DNA of 64,000 nucleotides from Schaalia sp. HMT-172 (GTDB lineage Bacteria; Actinomycetota; Actinomycetes; Actinomycetales; Actinomycetaceae): NCBI RefSeq assembly GCF_030644365.1, contig NZ_CP130058.1, positions 372,001 to 436,000 of the forward strand, read 5' to 3'. Shown piece by piece: positions 36,645 to 45,566 of this stretch (position 1 is its first letter; each line of letters starts with the position of its first letter). The notes under the pieces were generated by a model. It saw only the letters and a program-made list of their open reading frames with translations, ran no database searches and was not told where the DNA came from. The position numbers and the translations under genes were made by a program.

Positions 36645-37010
36645 GGGTTTTGCATCATTGGAAGCCTCCCTTCGGCGTGTCGGCGGCGTGTCGTCTCAAA
36701 GCTCGGCCAGGCCCTGCCTCCGCCCATCAATGTCGCACGTAATTCCCATGCGATTAGTTCAAATGTTGAATTCACATCGTTGGAATTGCAACGTTTTCGG
36801 GTGGTCTCAAAAAGTGACCGAGGGAAATTACGTGCGAAACTTGTCTGGAGGTTGTCGGGTCGCCGCTCGCGGGTGCCGTGTCTAGGCCCGTGTCTCGAAG
36901 CGCGCCCGTGCTCTCCGACCCTCCGCCCTCTACCCCTGGGTGTATTTCGGGCTGACGATGGGGGTTTTGCAGCATTAGAAGCCTCCCTTCGGCGTGTCGC
37001 CGGCGTGTCG
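36645..37010 (+). repeat. 49-bp direct repeats flanking the fourth multi-hairpin element
   Basis: Copies at 36645-36693 and 36962-37010 (starting GGGTTTTGCA and containing GAAGCCTCCCTTCGGCGTGT) differ at three positions. They bracket multi-hairpin copy D. This belongs to a 1.1-kb interval (36418-37502) with no gene I can support. A further short pair (GTGCAATT...CCCCGTTTGGTGGCG) lies near 37025-37050 and 37089-37111. Confidence 0.75.
36731..36839 (+). repeat. multi-hairpin repeat, copy D
   Basis: The closing stem CGCACGTAATT (36734-36744) pairs with AATTACGTGCG (36826-36836). The inner hairpins are TTCAA/TTGAA (36758-36770), CGTTG/CAACG (36778-36793) and GGTC/GACC (36803-36819). The third hairpin uses a different pair of arms from copies A and C. 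The GAGTGGTTCC lead block of A-C is absent. It lies 30 kb from the other three copies, so the element is dispersed, not only tandem. Confidence 0.7.
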
Positions 37011-37271
37011 CGCCTCTATTGGTGCAATTCCCCCCGTTTGGTGGCGCCCTCGACGTGGGGTGAGCTCGACCGTGCACCTCTCTACAGTGCAATTACCCCG
37101 TTTGGTGGCGGTGAGGTCGAGGTTTGAGGCAGTGTGGCACCCAAAGCGCAGACCACTTCGGCGAACTGCCCACTGACGCGGAGTGTCCGCACCTGGCCAC
37201 GCGTTCGCCCGCACATCAGGCACGTGGGGGCATTCACGCCCACGATGAAACAACCACCTACAACACCGGTC

Positions 37272-37435
37272 GTTTCGCACCAGCAAGCCGAAAAGTCGTC
37301 ACAAAACCAACGCGTTTTATCCTTCCTTCACGTTGGCTCCCACCACCTCCAAGACCGATTGTTCCGCATCAGCAAGCAGAAAAGTCACCACAAAATCAAC
37401 ACGTTTTGTCCTTTAACCCACGCGTTTTGTCCTTT
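37272..37435 (+). repeat. about 50-bp direct repeats before the pyrophosphatase terminator
   Basis: Copies at 37272-37322 and 37361-37411 share CAGCAAG, GAAAAGTC and a CACAAAA.CAAC.CGTTTT block; a third partial copy (ACGCGTTTTGTCCTTT) is at 37420-37435. No coding function was seen. Confidence 0.65.
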
Positions 37436-37452
37436 CACCCCGTCAACAACGC

Positions 37453-37489
37453 GGTGGGGCCGCGCAGACCAAGTCTGCGCGGCCCCACC
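37453..37489. terminator. terminator hairpin after ppa
   Basis: GGTGGGGCCGCGCAGAC pairs perfectly with GTCTGCGCGGCCCCACC around three bases. It lies 13 bases past the ppa stop. Confidence 0.85.
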
Positions 37490-37502
37490 GTTACGTATCG
37501 GC

Positions 37503-37997
37503 TCAGTGCCCGCCCTCGTGCTCCTTGAGGCGCTCGTAAGAGCGACGAATCTCGGCCTCCGCTTCTTCGCGGCCGACCCAGTGCGCGCCCTCGACGCTCT
37601 TGCCGGGCTCGAGATCCTTGTAGACCTCAAAGAAATGCTGGATCTCCAGGCGGTGGAACTCCGAGACGTCGTCGATCTCGGTGCGCCACGACGCGCGCTG
37701 ATCCGACGCGGGAACGCACAGGACCTTATCGTCGCCGCCCTTCTCGTCGCGCATGCGGAACATGCCGAGCGCGCGGCAGCGGATCACGCAGCCGGGGAAC
37801 GTGGGCTCCTCGAGAAGCACCAGCGCGTCCAGCGGATCCCCGTCCTCGCCCAGGGTGTCGTCAATGAACCCATAGTCGTCCGGGTAGCGCGTCGACGTGA
37901 AGAGCATGCGGTCCAGGCGGATGCGACCCGTCTCGTGATCGATCTCGTACTTGTTCCGATTCCCCTTGGGAATCTCGATGGTGACGTCAAACTCCAT
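37503..37997 (-). CDS. ppa: inorganic pyrophosphatase, family I
   Basis: Hydrolyses PPi to phosphate in the cytoplasm. The product has 164 residues, typical of the family, with [14 protein letters not shown], the metal-binding signature [10 protein letters not shown], and RKD-type acidic residues in [10 protein letters not shown]. The ATG at 37997 follows GAAGG with good spacing; the ATG at 38012 is in frame but less well placed. It is divergent from dacB, the arrangement seen in mycobacteria (Rv3628 next to dacB). Confidence 0.96.
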   Translation of the reverse strand: MEFDVTIEIPKGNRNKYEIDHETGRIRLDRMLFTSTRYPDDYGFIDDTLGEDGDPLDALVLLEEPTFPGCVIRCRALGMFRMRDEKGGDDKVLCVPASDQRASWRTEIDDVSEFHRLEIQHFFEVYKDLEPGKSVEGAHWVGREEAEAEIRRSYERLKEHEGGH

Positions 37998-38099
37998 GTT
38001 CGAGCCTTCCATGTCAGCCCCGAAACTCGGGGGTCCGGTTGGTTGAGTCGGCGCATGGACGGGTACTGTAGCTACCGAGGTAACCACGAAGGGACATCC

Positions 38100-39455
38100 A
38101 TGCATCGCACGTCTATGGGGCCAATTGTAAGCGCAAGCACCGCACTTGTGGCGACTGTCGCTTTTGCCTGCGCGGGCTGTACCACGAACGGCCCCACGCC
38201 CGCTGCCGCCCCGACCGCACCCGCGCTCGAGCCCGCCACCGCGTCCGTGCCCGCCCAGGCCTCGGGCAACCCGGTGAGCGCCGCCGACGTGCAGGCGCTG
38301 TGGGCCCCCGTCGCCGCCGCTGCCGCCGAAGGCGGATACGTCGCGTGGGGCACCGTCGTCGACGCCCAGACCGGCGAAGTCCTCCTCGACGCGGACGCCT
38401 CCGTCGCCCACACGACCGCCTCCACCACGAAGACCCTCGCGGCCTTCTCCGCACTCACCCACCTCGACCCGACCGTGACCCTGGCGACCAGCGCCCTCCT
38501 GGGCGGCGACAACCAGACCCTCTACCTCGACTCCGAGGGCGACCTTCTCCTGGGGGCGGGCACCAGCGAAGACACCGACGTGTCGGGCCGCGCCGGGCTC
38601 CAAACACTCGCCAACGATACGGCCGCCGCCCTCGCCCAGCGCGGTGTCACCTCCGTGACCCTGAACTGGAGGGGCACCCTCTTCGACGGCGCCTCCCACC
38701 TGTCCTCCTGGGACGCCCAGGAGGTCGGCAGCTACGAGGGCCACGTCGGCCCCATGGCGATCGACGCCGGGCGCACCTTCGAAGGCGCGAACGACTTCTA
38801 CGCGGACGCCCCCGGCCACGTCGCCCAGGTCTTCGCCTCGGCACTGACCTCCGCGGGAGTGAGCGTCAGCCTCGGCGAGGCCGGGGAACCCCCCGCGGGC
38901 GCCTCCCCCCTCGCCTCCGTCTCCTCCGCGCCGATGGGGGAGCAGCTACGCTGGATGCTCGCCCACTCGGACAACACGCTCGCCGACCAATACTGCCGCT
39001 TCGCCGCGCGCGCGGCCGGCGCCCCCACCACCTACGAGGGCGCCACCTCGACCATCGAGTCCACCCTGACCTCGGCGGGCATCCCCACTGACGGCCTGTT
39101 CCTCGAGGACTGCTCGGGTCTGTCCAGTAACGACAAAATCAGCGCCAACACGCTCGTTGGCGTCCTCAAGGCCTCGTATACGGGGCAGGGAACAGGTGCG
39201 GACACGATTCGTCTCCTGCCCTGGGCGGGCCTGGTCGGCACGCTCTCCCAACGCATGAACGAGGCGCCGGCCGCCGGCAACGTTCAGGCAAAGACGGGCT
39301 CCCTCCAAGAAGTCACCTCCCTGTCGGGTTCGGTCCGAACGCGCAGCGGCCGCCTCCTCCTCGTCTCGATCGGCAACGACCAGGTCACCGACGGCGCCTA
39401 CGCCACGCGCGGCTACCTGGACGCCTTCGAGGAAGGCCTGGCCGGGCTAAACTAA
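38100..39455 (+). CDS. dacB: D-alanyl-D-alanine carboxypeptidase/endopeptidase (PBP4 type)
   Basis: Trims or cuts peptidoglycan peptides outside the membrane. The product has 451 residues. A lipobox-like signal ends at CAGC, so it may be a lipoprotein; an Ala/Pro linker follows. The active-site motifs are all present: SxxK in ASTTKTL, SxN in HSDNTLAD and KTG in QAKTGSLQE. The large insertion between SxxK and SxN is typical of class C PBP4. The start is the ATG of MHRTSMG, after AAGGGACATCC. It is the first gene of the conserved block that runs to DUF3180. Confidence 0.94.
   Translation: MHRTSMGPIVSASTALVATVAFACAGCTTNGPTPAAAPTAPALEPATASVPAQASGNPVSAADVQALWAPVAAAAAEGGYVAWGTVVDAQTGEVLLDADASVAHTTASTTKTLAAFSALTHLDPTVTLATSALLGGDNQTLYLDSEGDLLLGAGTSEDTDVSGRAGLQTLANDTAAALAQRGVTSVTLNWRGTLFDGASHLSSWDAQEVGSYEGHVGPMAIDAGRTFEGANDFYADAPGHVAQVFASALTSAGVSVSLGEAGEPPAGASPLASVSSAPMGEQLRWMLAHSDNTLADQYCRFAARAAGAPTTYEGATSTIESTLTSAGIPTDGLFLEDCSGLSSNDKISANTLVGVLKASYTGQGTGADTIRLLPWAGLVGTLSQRMNEAPAAGNVQAKTGSLQEVTSLSGSVRTRSGRLLLVSIGNDQVTDGAYATRGYLDAFEEGLAGLN
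39448..39453 (+). promoter_or_regulatory. -10 box for a leaderless transcript inside the dacB end
   Basis: TAAACT is followed by six bases and the ATG at 39460. It overlaps the last codons and stop of dacB, so the downstream genes may be transcribed separately. Confidence 0.5.
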
Positions 39456-39459
39456 CCCC

Positions 39460-40302
39460 ATGGATATGCCGTTTGGCCCGCGCGACGTCGCGGGAGTCCT
39501 CGCTTCGATGTCCTACGCGGGCCCGTCGGCCTCGCGCGTAGGCGCCTCCGCTGTCGTGGCGCGTCTACGCCGGTCGGTGGCGTGGTCGGACCGCCGACTC
39601 GCGGAGCTGTCTACCCTGCCCCAGGCCTCCGCGACGGTCGCCCAGTCTCAGACGCTCGTCGTCGACCGGCGCGGGCTGATCCGTCGGGTCGGCGCGATCC
39701 TGGACCGCTTCGAAGACACGCGCACGCCCAAGGTCCTGGCCGCCGAAACCATCGTGCTGCGCGCCCTCGCCAAAGCCGCGACGGGCATCTGGGACGTGAC
39801 CGCCGCGCGCCGCATCCTCGTGGCCCCCAACGTCCTCGCGGACGCCCAGCGCTACGCCCTGGACCAGACGGACTGGTGTCGCTGGGTGTCCCTGTGCACG
39901 GGCCTGCGCGGCGTCCACCTCACCCACGCCCCCCACCTCGTGCCTCACGTCGCGGAGCTGATGCGCGCCCTGCCCGAACGCAGCGACGAACTCGTGCGCA
40001 TCGTCCTCCTCCTGGACGCGCTGCCTACCGCCGAAATGGAGGTCCTCACGCCCAAAGACCTGCCGTCCATCCAATGGCTGCGCGCCCATCGCGCCCACGC
40101 CGGGGGAGTCGCCCTGGTGCGCGCGTGCGCGGCCGCGGGCATGCCGCTGGCCGGCGTCGAGGCCCTCCAAGCCCAGACCGAGGGCTTCGCCCGCACGGTC
40201 GTGCGCGAGGGCGCGGTCGCTGCCCTGCTCTCCGACGTCGAGGCGCTGCCCACCGCCAGCGAGTACGCTTCGCCCACGACGTGGCTCGCGCGTGTGCGCT
40301 GA
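39460..40302 (+). CDS. zincin-like DUF2342 protein that has lost HExxH
   Basis: Position between dacB and tilS and the blocks TLVVDRRGLIRRV and RILVAPNVLADAQRYALDQ match the actinobacterial zincin-like family (Rv3626c type). In those relatives the next block reads like W(V/I)xLHEVTH, with the zinc-binding HExxH. Here it reads WVSLCTGLRGVHLTH, so both His and the Glu of the motif are gone. The product has 280 residues, shorter than the usual family length of 350 or more. It is probably catalytically dead, kept for a non-enzymatic role, or a decaying gene; the frame is intact and ordinary in codon use. It overlaps tilS by 11 bases. Confidence 0.8.
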   Translation: MDMPFGPRDVAGVLASMSYAGPSASRVGASAVVARLRRSVAWSDRRLAELSTLPQASATVAQSQTLVVDRRGLIRRVGAILDRFEDTRTPKVLAAETIVLRALAKAATGIWDVTAARRILVAPNVLADAQRYALDQTDWCRWVSLCTGLRGVHLTHAPHLVPHVAELMRALPERSDELVRIVLLLDALPTAEMEVLTPKDLPSIQWLRAHRAHAGGVALVRACAAAGMPLAGVEALQAQTEGFARTVVREGAVAALLSDVEALPTASEYASPTTWLARVR

Positions 40303-41437
40303 CGCCTCGCGCCTCGTGGGCGCCAACCCCCGAGGCCACCTGCGCGCCTGCTCGCTCGCGGTACGCGAGAGCCTGCGCGCATTCATCGACGAGGCCGGGG
40401 TGCCTCCCGCCCTCGTCGTCGGCCTGTCGGGGGGAGCGGATTCCCTGGCGCTGGCGCTGACCGTCATCGACGTCGCCGACCGCCTCGGCATTCCGGTCGT
40501 CACCGTGACCGTCGATCACGGCCTGCGGGAGGGGAGCGGGCTCGAGGCTCGCCGCGTCGCTGACCTGGCCGCCTCCTGGGGGGCGCGAGCCCTCGTCGAC
40601 ACCGTGACGGTCGACGGGCGCGGAGGCCCCGAGGGGGCAGCGCGTGACGCCCGGCGAGCCGCCCTGCGCGCGGTCGCACGGCGAGAGTGTGCCCCGATCC
40701 TCCTCGGCCACACCATGGACGACCAGGCCGAGACGGTCCTCCTGCGCCTCGCGCGAGGCTCCGGGCCCTCGTCCCTGCGGGCCATCGCCCCGATCTCGCG
40801 CGACGCCGACGGCGTCACGTGGCTGCGCCCCCTCCTCGGGCTGCGCCGAGGGGACACGGAGGGCGCCTGCGCCCAGGCGGGCCTGACCCCCGTCCACGAC
40901 CCGACTAACGACGTCGACGGCCCGTGGCGCGCCGCCGACGGGAGCGCCCTGCGCCGCAGCGCCGTGCGCCAGCGCGCCATCCCCGCCCTGGCCGCGGCCC
41001 TCGGCGTCGACCCGGTGCCCGCCCTCGCCCGCACGGCCGCCCTCTGCGCCGCAGACGACGACGCCCTCAACGACTGGGCGCGTACCCTGACCGCGCTCGC
41101 GTCCGACGAGCAGGCGCTCGCGGGAGGCGCGCCCCACGTCGACGAAGGCAAGCGGGCGGACGAGCCGGCCGGGGCCTCGTCCCTGCGGATCGCCGACCTG
41201 GCGGGCGCCCCCCGAGCGGTGCGCACGCGCGCGCTGCGCGAGGCGGCCCAACGCGCGGGCATCCGCGGCCTGTCGGGGACGCACCTGGATGCCCTCGACG
41301 ACCTGGTCGTCGCGTGGCGAGGGCAGGGCGAGATCCCGCTGCCCGGCGGCGGCGCGCGCCGAGTCGGGCGCGCTGGCGGGGCGCGCATCGTCCTCGCGGC
41401 GCGCGGGCGTGAGCCGACGGTGTTGCGCTCACAGTGA
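40292..41437 (+). CDS. tilS: tRNA(Ile)-lysidine synthase
   Basis: Converts C34 of the tRNA-Ile CAU anticodon to lysidine with ATP. The product has 381 residues. The N-type ATP pyrophosphatase P-loop LSGGADSLAL is at about residue 46, with VTVDHGLREGS and GHTMDDQAETVLLRL following, all diagnostic. The C-terminal domain is short, as in other actinobacteria. The GTG at 40292 starts inside the preceding gene, implying coupled translation. Confidence 0.95.
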   Translation: MCADASRLVGANPRGHLRACSLAVRESLRAFIDEAGVPPALVVGLSGGADSLALALTVIDVADRLGIPVVTVTVDHGLREGSGLEARRVADLAASWGARALVDTVTVDGRGGPEGAARDARRAALRAVARRECAPILLGHTMDDQAETVLLRLARGSGPSSLRAIAPISRDADGVTWLRPLLGLRRGDTEGACAQAGLTPVHDPTNDVDGPWRAADGSALRRSAVRQRAIPALAAALGVDPVPALARTAALCAADDDALNDWARTLTALASDEQALAGGAPHVDEGKRADEPAGASSLRIADLAGAPRAVRTRALREAAQRAGIRGLSGTHLDALDDLVVAWRGQGEIPLPGGGARRVGRAGGARIVLAARGREPTVLRSQ

Positions 41438-41482
41438 GAATCCATGCCTTCCTGGCACAACCACGCGGTTATATGGCACGCT

Positions 41483-41488
41483 TATAGT
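41483..41488 (+). promoter_or_regulatory. possible -10 box for hpt-ftsH
   Basis: TATAGT lies 40 bases before the hpt start in the 90-bp gap after tilS. No convincing -35 was seen; the call rests on the -10 and the gap. Confidence 0.35.
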
Positions 41489-41527
41489 GCAACCGCTCGC
41501 GGAGCACCGATACGAAAAGAGGACACG

Positions 41528-42082
41528 GTGGACGCCACCGACATGGGAAACGATCTGAAAGAAATCCTCGTCACCGCCGAGGACATGGACCGTAGGCTCG
41601 GCGAGATGGCCGAGCAGATTGACCGCGACTACGCGGGCAAGGAACTGCTCATCGTCGGTGTCCTGCGTGGCGCCGTCATGGTGATGGCCGACCTGTCCCG
41701 CAAGCTGCACACGCCCCTCGAGATGGACTGGATGGCCGTCTCCTCCTACGGCTCGGGCACGAAGAGCTCGGGCGTCGTGCGCATCCTCAAGGACCTCGAC
41801 CAGGACGTCGCCGGGCGCCACGTCCTGATCGTCGAGGACATCATCGACTCGGGCCTGACGCTGTCGTGGCTGCAGGCCAACCTCATTGGACGCGGAGCCG
41901 CCTCCGTCACCATCGCGACCGCGCTGCGTAAGCCTGCCGCCGCGAAGGTTGACATCGACGTGACCTACGTGGGCTTCGATATTCCCGACGAGTTCGTCGT
42001 CGGCTACGGCCTCGATTACGCGGAAAAATACCGCAACCTACCCTTCGTGGGGACGCTCCAGCCCCACGCCTACGCCAACTAA
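41528..42082 (+). CDS. hpt: hypoxanthine phosphoribosyltransferase
   Basis: Salvages hypoxanthine and guanine with PRPP. The product has 184 residues from GTG 41528, which has AGAGGA upstream. The PRPP loop VLIVEDIIDSGLT is intact, as are the early flexible-loop region SSYGSGTKSSGVV and the C-terminal DEFVVGYGLDYAEKYRNLPF block. Translation from the ATG at 41543 is possible. Confidence 0.95.
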   Translation: MDATDMGNDLKEILVTAEDMDRRLGEMAEQIDRDYAGKELLIVGVLRGAVMVMADLSRKLHTPLEMDWMAVSSYGSGTKSSGVVRILKDLDQDVAGRHVLIVEDIIDSGLTLSWLQANLIGRGAASVTIATALRKPAAAKVDIDVTYVGFDIPDEFVVGYGLDYAEKYRNLPFVGTLQPHAYAN

Positions 42083-42110
42083 CAACTCCGGAACCTGATA
42101 AGGGACATAC

Positions 42111-44132
42111 GTGAACGACAAGACGAAGAATAAGCGCCCGAGTTTGGCGTGGGTGACGATTCCGCTCGTCATCCTGCTCGCGGGCGGATGGTTCCTCTGG
42201 CAGGCGTTCCAGCCTCGCTCGATTTCCACGTCCGAGGGTATGGCGCTCATCTCGGGGACCACCGTCGAGAAGGTCGTCCTCAACGAGGGCACCCAGCAGG
42301 TGAACCTGACGCTGAGCGAGGACTACCACCACGAGAGCACGGGCGTGGGCGACCCCTCCGCGAACCTCGGGAAGAACGTCTACTTCACGTACTCCTACGT
42401 TCAGACGAAGGACATTTTGGACACGGTGGCGGCCCAGGCGCCTTCCAAGGGCTGGAACGCGGTGCGTCCCCAGTCCAGCGCCCTGGGCGCCATGTTCCAG
42501 CTGATCGTCCCGCTCCTGATCCTCATGGGCGCCTTCTACTTCATCATGCGCTCCATGTCGGGCTCGCGGATGATGGGCGGCTTCACCCAGTCCCGCGCCA
42601 AGGAATTCAACCAGGAACGCCCGGACGTGACCTTCGCGGACGTGGCCGGTGAGGACGAGGCCGTGGAGGAGCTCGAGGAGATCCGCGAGTTCCTGGCGTC
42701 CCCGGACAAGTTCCACAAGGTGGGCGCGCGCATCCCGCGCGGCGTCCTGCTCTACGGGCCTCCCGGGACCGGTAAGACCCTGCTCGCCAAGGCTGTGGCC
42801 GGCGAGGCGAAGGCCCCCTTCTTCTCGATCTCCGGTTCGGAGTTCATGGAGCTCTACGTCGGCGTGGGCGCCTCGCGCGTGCGCGAGCTCTTCGAGCGCG
42901 CCAAGAAGAACGCGCCGGCCATCATTTTCGTCGACGAGATCGACGCGGTGGGTCGCCACCGCGGCAGCGGCATCGGCGGCGGTAACGACGAGCGCGAGCA
43001 GACGCTCAACCAGCTCCTCGTCGAGATGGATGGCTTCGACGAGCGCGCCAACATCATCCTCATCGCGGCGACCAACCGCCCCGACATCCTGGATCCGGCG
43101 CTGCTGCGCCCGGGCCGATTCGACCGCCAGATCGCCGTCGAGGCCCCGGACCTGAAGGGCCGCGAGGCGATCCTGAAGGTACACGCGCAGGGCAAGCCCC
43201 TCACGCAGCAGGTGGACCTGCGCCAGATCGCCAAGCGCACGCCCGGCTTCACGGGCGCGGACCTGGCGAACGTCCTCAACGAGGCGGCGCTGCTCACCGC
43301 GCGCTCGAACATGCAGTTCATCGACGAGCGAGCCATCGACGAGGCCATCGACCGCGTCATCGCCGGACCGCAGAAGCGCACCCGCGTCATGAACGATCAC
43401 GACAAGGCCGTGACCGCCTACCACGAGGCCGGCCACGCCCTGGCCGCCGCGGCGTTGAACTACACGGACCCGGTCACGAAGGTGACGATCCTGCCGCGCG
43501 GGCGCGCCCTGGGCTACACGATGGTCATGCCCACCGAGGACCGCTTCAACAAGACCCGCAACCAGCTCCTCGACGACCTGGTGTACGGCATGGGCGGCCG
43601 CGTCGCCGAGGAGATCGTGTTCCGCGACCCCTCGACCGGCCCCGCCAACGACATCCAGCAGGCCACGAAGACGGCCCGCGCGATGGTCACCGACTACGGC
43701 ATGAGCGACCGCATCGGCATGGTCAAGCTCGGCGACGCCGACACCGAGGCCTTCGGTCACGGCTCGGGTGAGGGCCCGCGCGCCTTCTCCGACGAGACCG
43801 CAGCGATCATCGACGAGGAGGTTCGCCGCCTCCTGGACAACGCGATGCGCGAGGCGTGGCGCATTCTCTCAGAAAACCGCGCGGTTTTGGACACCCTGGC
43901 GTCCCGCCTCCTGGAGGAGGAGACCCTCGACGAGGCGCAGCTCGCGGAGATCTTCAAGGACGTCGTCAAGGCGCCCGAGCGTCCCGTGTGGAACTACCAG
44001 TCGGACGCGGCCGTCCCCGGCGCCCTCATGGGCAACCCGGTCGGCGTGAACTCCGCCGAGTCCTCGGCGACCGACGCCGTTGCGGCCCCCGACCTGGACA
44101 CACCGGCTAACGAGAACGAGGAGCAGGCGTGA
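42111..44132 (+). CDS. ftsH: ATP-dependent zinc metalloprotease FtsH
   Basis: Membrane-bound AAA+ protease for quality control. The product has 673 residues: a transmembrane helix at about 12-33, an exported domain, a second helix at about 128-148, then the AAA module (Walker A GPPGTGKT, Walker [15 protein letters not shown] with RPGRFDRQ) and the zinc protease site HEAGH. The C-terminal tail is Glu/Asp-rich. The GTG at 42111 follows AAGGGACATAC. The stop overlaps folE by four bases. Confidence 0.97.
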   Translation: MNDKTKNKRPSLAWVTIPLVILLAGGWFLWQAFQPRSISTSEGMALISGTTVEKVVLNEGTQQVNLTLSEDYHHESTGVGDPSANLGKNVYFTYSYVQTKDILDTVAAQAPSKGWNAVRPQSSALGAMFQLIVPLLILMGAFYFIMRSMSGSRMMGGFTQSRAKEFNQERPDVTFADVAGEDEAVEELEEIREFLASPDKFHKVGARIPRGVLLYGPPGTGKTLLAKAVAGEAKAPFFSISGSEFMELYVGVGASRVRELFERAKKNAPAIIFVDEIDAVGRHRGSGIGGGNDEREQTLNQLLVEMDGFDERANIILIAATNRPDILDPALLRPGRFDRQIAVEAPDLKGREAILKVHAQGKPLTQQVDLRQIAKRTPGFTGADLANVLNEAALLTARSNMQFIDERAIDEAIDRVIAGPQKRTRVMNDHDKAVTAYHEAGHALAAAALNYTDPVTKVTILPRGRALGYTMVMPTEDRFNKTRNQLLDDLVYGMGGRVAEEIVFRDPSTGPANDIQQATKTARAMVTDYGMSDRIGMVKLGDADTEAFGHGSGEGPRAFSDETAAIIDEEVRRLLDNAMREAWRILSENRAVLDTLASRLLEEETLDEAQLAEIFKDVVKAPERPVWNYQSDAAVPGALMGNPVGVNSAESSATDAVAAPDLDTPANENEEQA

Positions 44133-44698
44133 CCTACGATGCCGCAGCCGTGGAGAAGGCCTCGCGCGACCTGCTGGTCGCGATCGGCGAGGACCCCGAG
44201 CGTGAGGGCCTGATCGGTACTCCTGACCGCATGGCGCGCGCGTGGCGCGAGATGTGCTCCGGCCTCTTCGAGGACCCCCGCGAGCACCTGCGCACGCAGT
44301 TTCATGCGGGCACGGACGAGCTGGTGCTGGTCCGCGACATTACTTTCCACTCGGTGTGCGAGCATCACCTGCTGCCCTTCTACGGCCGCGCGCACGTGGG
44401 CTATATTCCGCGCGGCGGCGTCGTCACGGGCCTGTCGAAGCTCGCGCGCCTCGTCGAGGGCTATGCGCGGCGCCCCCAGGTGCAGGAGCGCCTGACCGCG
44501 CAGATCGCCGACGCCATTGACGAGGTCCTCGATCCTCAGGGCGTCATCGTCGTCATCGAGGCGGAGCACATGTGCATGTCGATGCGCGGCATCTCCAAGC
44601 CGGGCTCGTCGACCGTGACGAGCGCGCTGCGTGGCATCATGAGCGACGGCGCGACCCGCGCGGAGATGATGGCCCTCGTCCTGTCGGGGAGCCGCTGA
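44129..44698 (+). CDS. folE: GTP cyclohydrolase I
   Basis: Makes dihydroneopterin triphosphate from GTP, first step of folate synthesis. The product has 189 residues. [18 protein letters not shown] carries the zinc Cys-His pair, and MCMSMRGI the second Cys. The start GTG overlaps the ftsH stop (GTGA). Confidence 0.97.
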   Translation: MTYDAAAVEKASRDLLVAIGEDPEREGLIGTPDRMARAWREMCSGLFEDPREHLRTQFHAGTDELVLVRDITFHSVCEHHLLPFYGRAHVGYIPRGGVVTGLSKLARLVEGYARRPQVQERLTAQIADAIDEVLDPQGVIVVIEAEHMCMSMRGISKPGSSTVTSALRGIMSDGATRAEMMALVLSGSR

Positions 44699-44699
44699 C

Positions 44700-45566
44700 G
44701 TGTCCGTCCTGCCTCTGCCCCCCGCCCCGGCCTCGTCCGTGACTCCCGCGCCCCCGACGCTGCCCGGGTCCCTGACGCTGCCCGCCTCGCGCGCGGCTAT
44801 CATGGGCATCCTCAATGTCACCCCCGATTCCTTCTCGGATGGGGGTCGCTACGCGGATGCGCCCGCGGCGCTCGCGCACGCGCGCGCGATGGTGGCCGCC
44901 GGCGCTGACCTGATCGACGTGGGCGGGGAGTCGACGCGGCCGAATTCGACGCGCATCAGCGCGGACGAGGAGTGGGGGCGCATCGGGGCAATCGTCGAAG
45001 CGTTGGCCGGTGACGGCATCATCGTGTCCGTGGACACGCTGCACGCGTCGACGGCCCGCGCGGCGGCCGAGGCGGGCGCGGCGATCATCAACGACGTGAG
45101 CGGCGGGCGCTGGGATCCGCAGATGAACGACACGGTTGCGGCTTCGGGCTGCGCCTACGTGGTGCAACACTACCGGGCGCTGCCGGGAATGCCGGGGGAG
45201 TCCTTCGACTACGGGGAGGACCTGGTGGGCACGCTCGTCGAGCGTCTGAGTTCGCAGGTTGGCGCCGCACGTGATGCGGGTGTGACAGCTGATAAAATTG
45301 TTATCGACCCGGGCCTCGGCTTCTCGCTCACGAACGACCAGTGCTGGCAGATCCTGTCCGAACTGCCGCGCCTTGCCTCCTGTGGGTACCCTGTACTCAT
45401 CGGAGCGTCGCGTAAGCGCTTCGTCAAGGCCCTCGGCGGCGACGTGGACACCAACAGCGCAGCCATCGCCGCCCACAGCGTCCGAGCGGGCGCGTGGGCC
45501 GTGCGGGTCCACGACGTCGCGGCCACCGTCGCGGCCATCGCTCGAAAGGAGAACGACGTTGAGTAG
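44700..45566 (+). CDS. folP: dihydropteroate synthase
   Basis: Joins p-aminobenzoate with the pterin pyrophosphate. The product has 288 residues with both family signatures: GILNVTPDSFSDGG near the N-terminus and the VDVGGESTRPNS-like block IDVGGESTRPNS. The GSRK-equivalent IGASRKRFV is present. A Pro/Ala-rich N-terminal extension of about 25 residues precedes the domain. The GTG start is one base after the folE stop. Confidence 0.97.
   Translation: MSVLPLPPAPASSVTPAPPTLPGSLTLPASRAAIMGILNVTPDSFSDGGRYADAPAALAHARAMVAAGADLIDVGGESTRPNSTRISADEEWGRIGAIVEALAGDGIIVSVDTLHASTARAAAEAGAAIINDVSGGRWDPQMNDTVAASGCAYVVQHYRALPGMPGESFDYGEDLVGTLVERLSSQVGAARDAGVTADKIVIDPGLGFSLTNDQCWQILSELPRLASCGYPVLIGASRKRFVKALGGDVDTNSAAIAAHSVRAGAWAVRVHDVAATVAAIARKENDVE

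Noticed and set aside
41907-43760. 617-codon minus-strand open frame over ftsH
   Set aside because: Shadow of ftsH; no start signal or domain.
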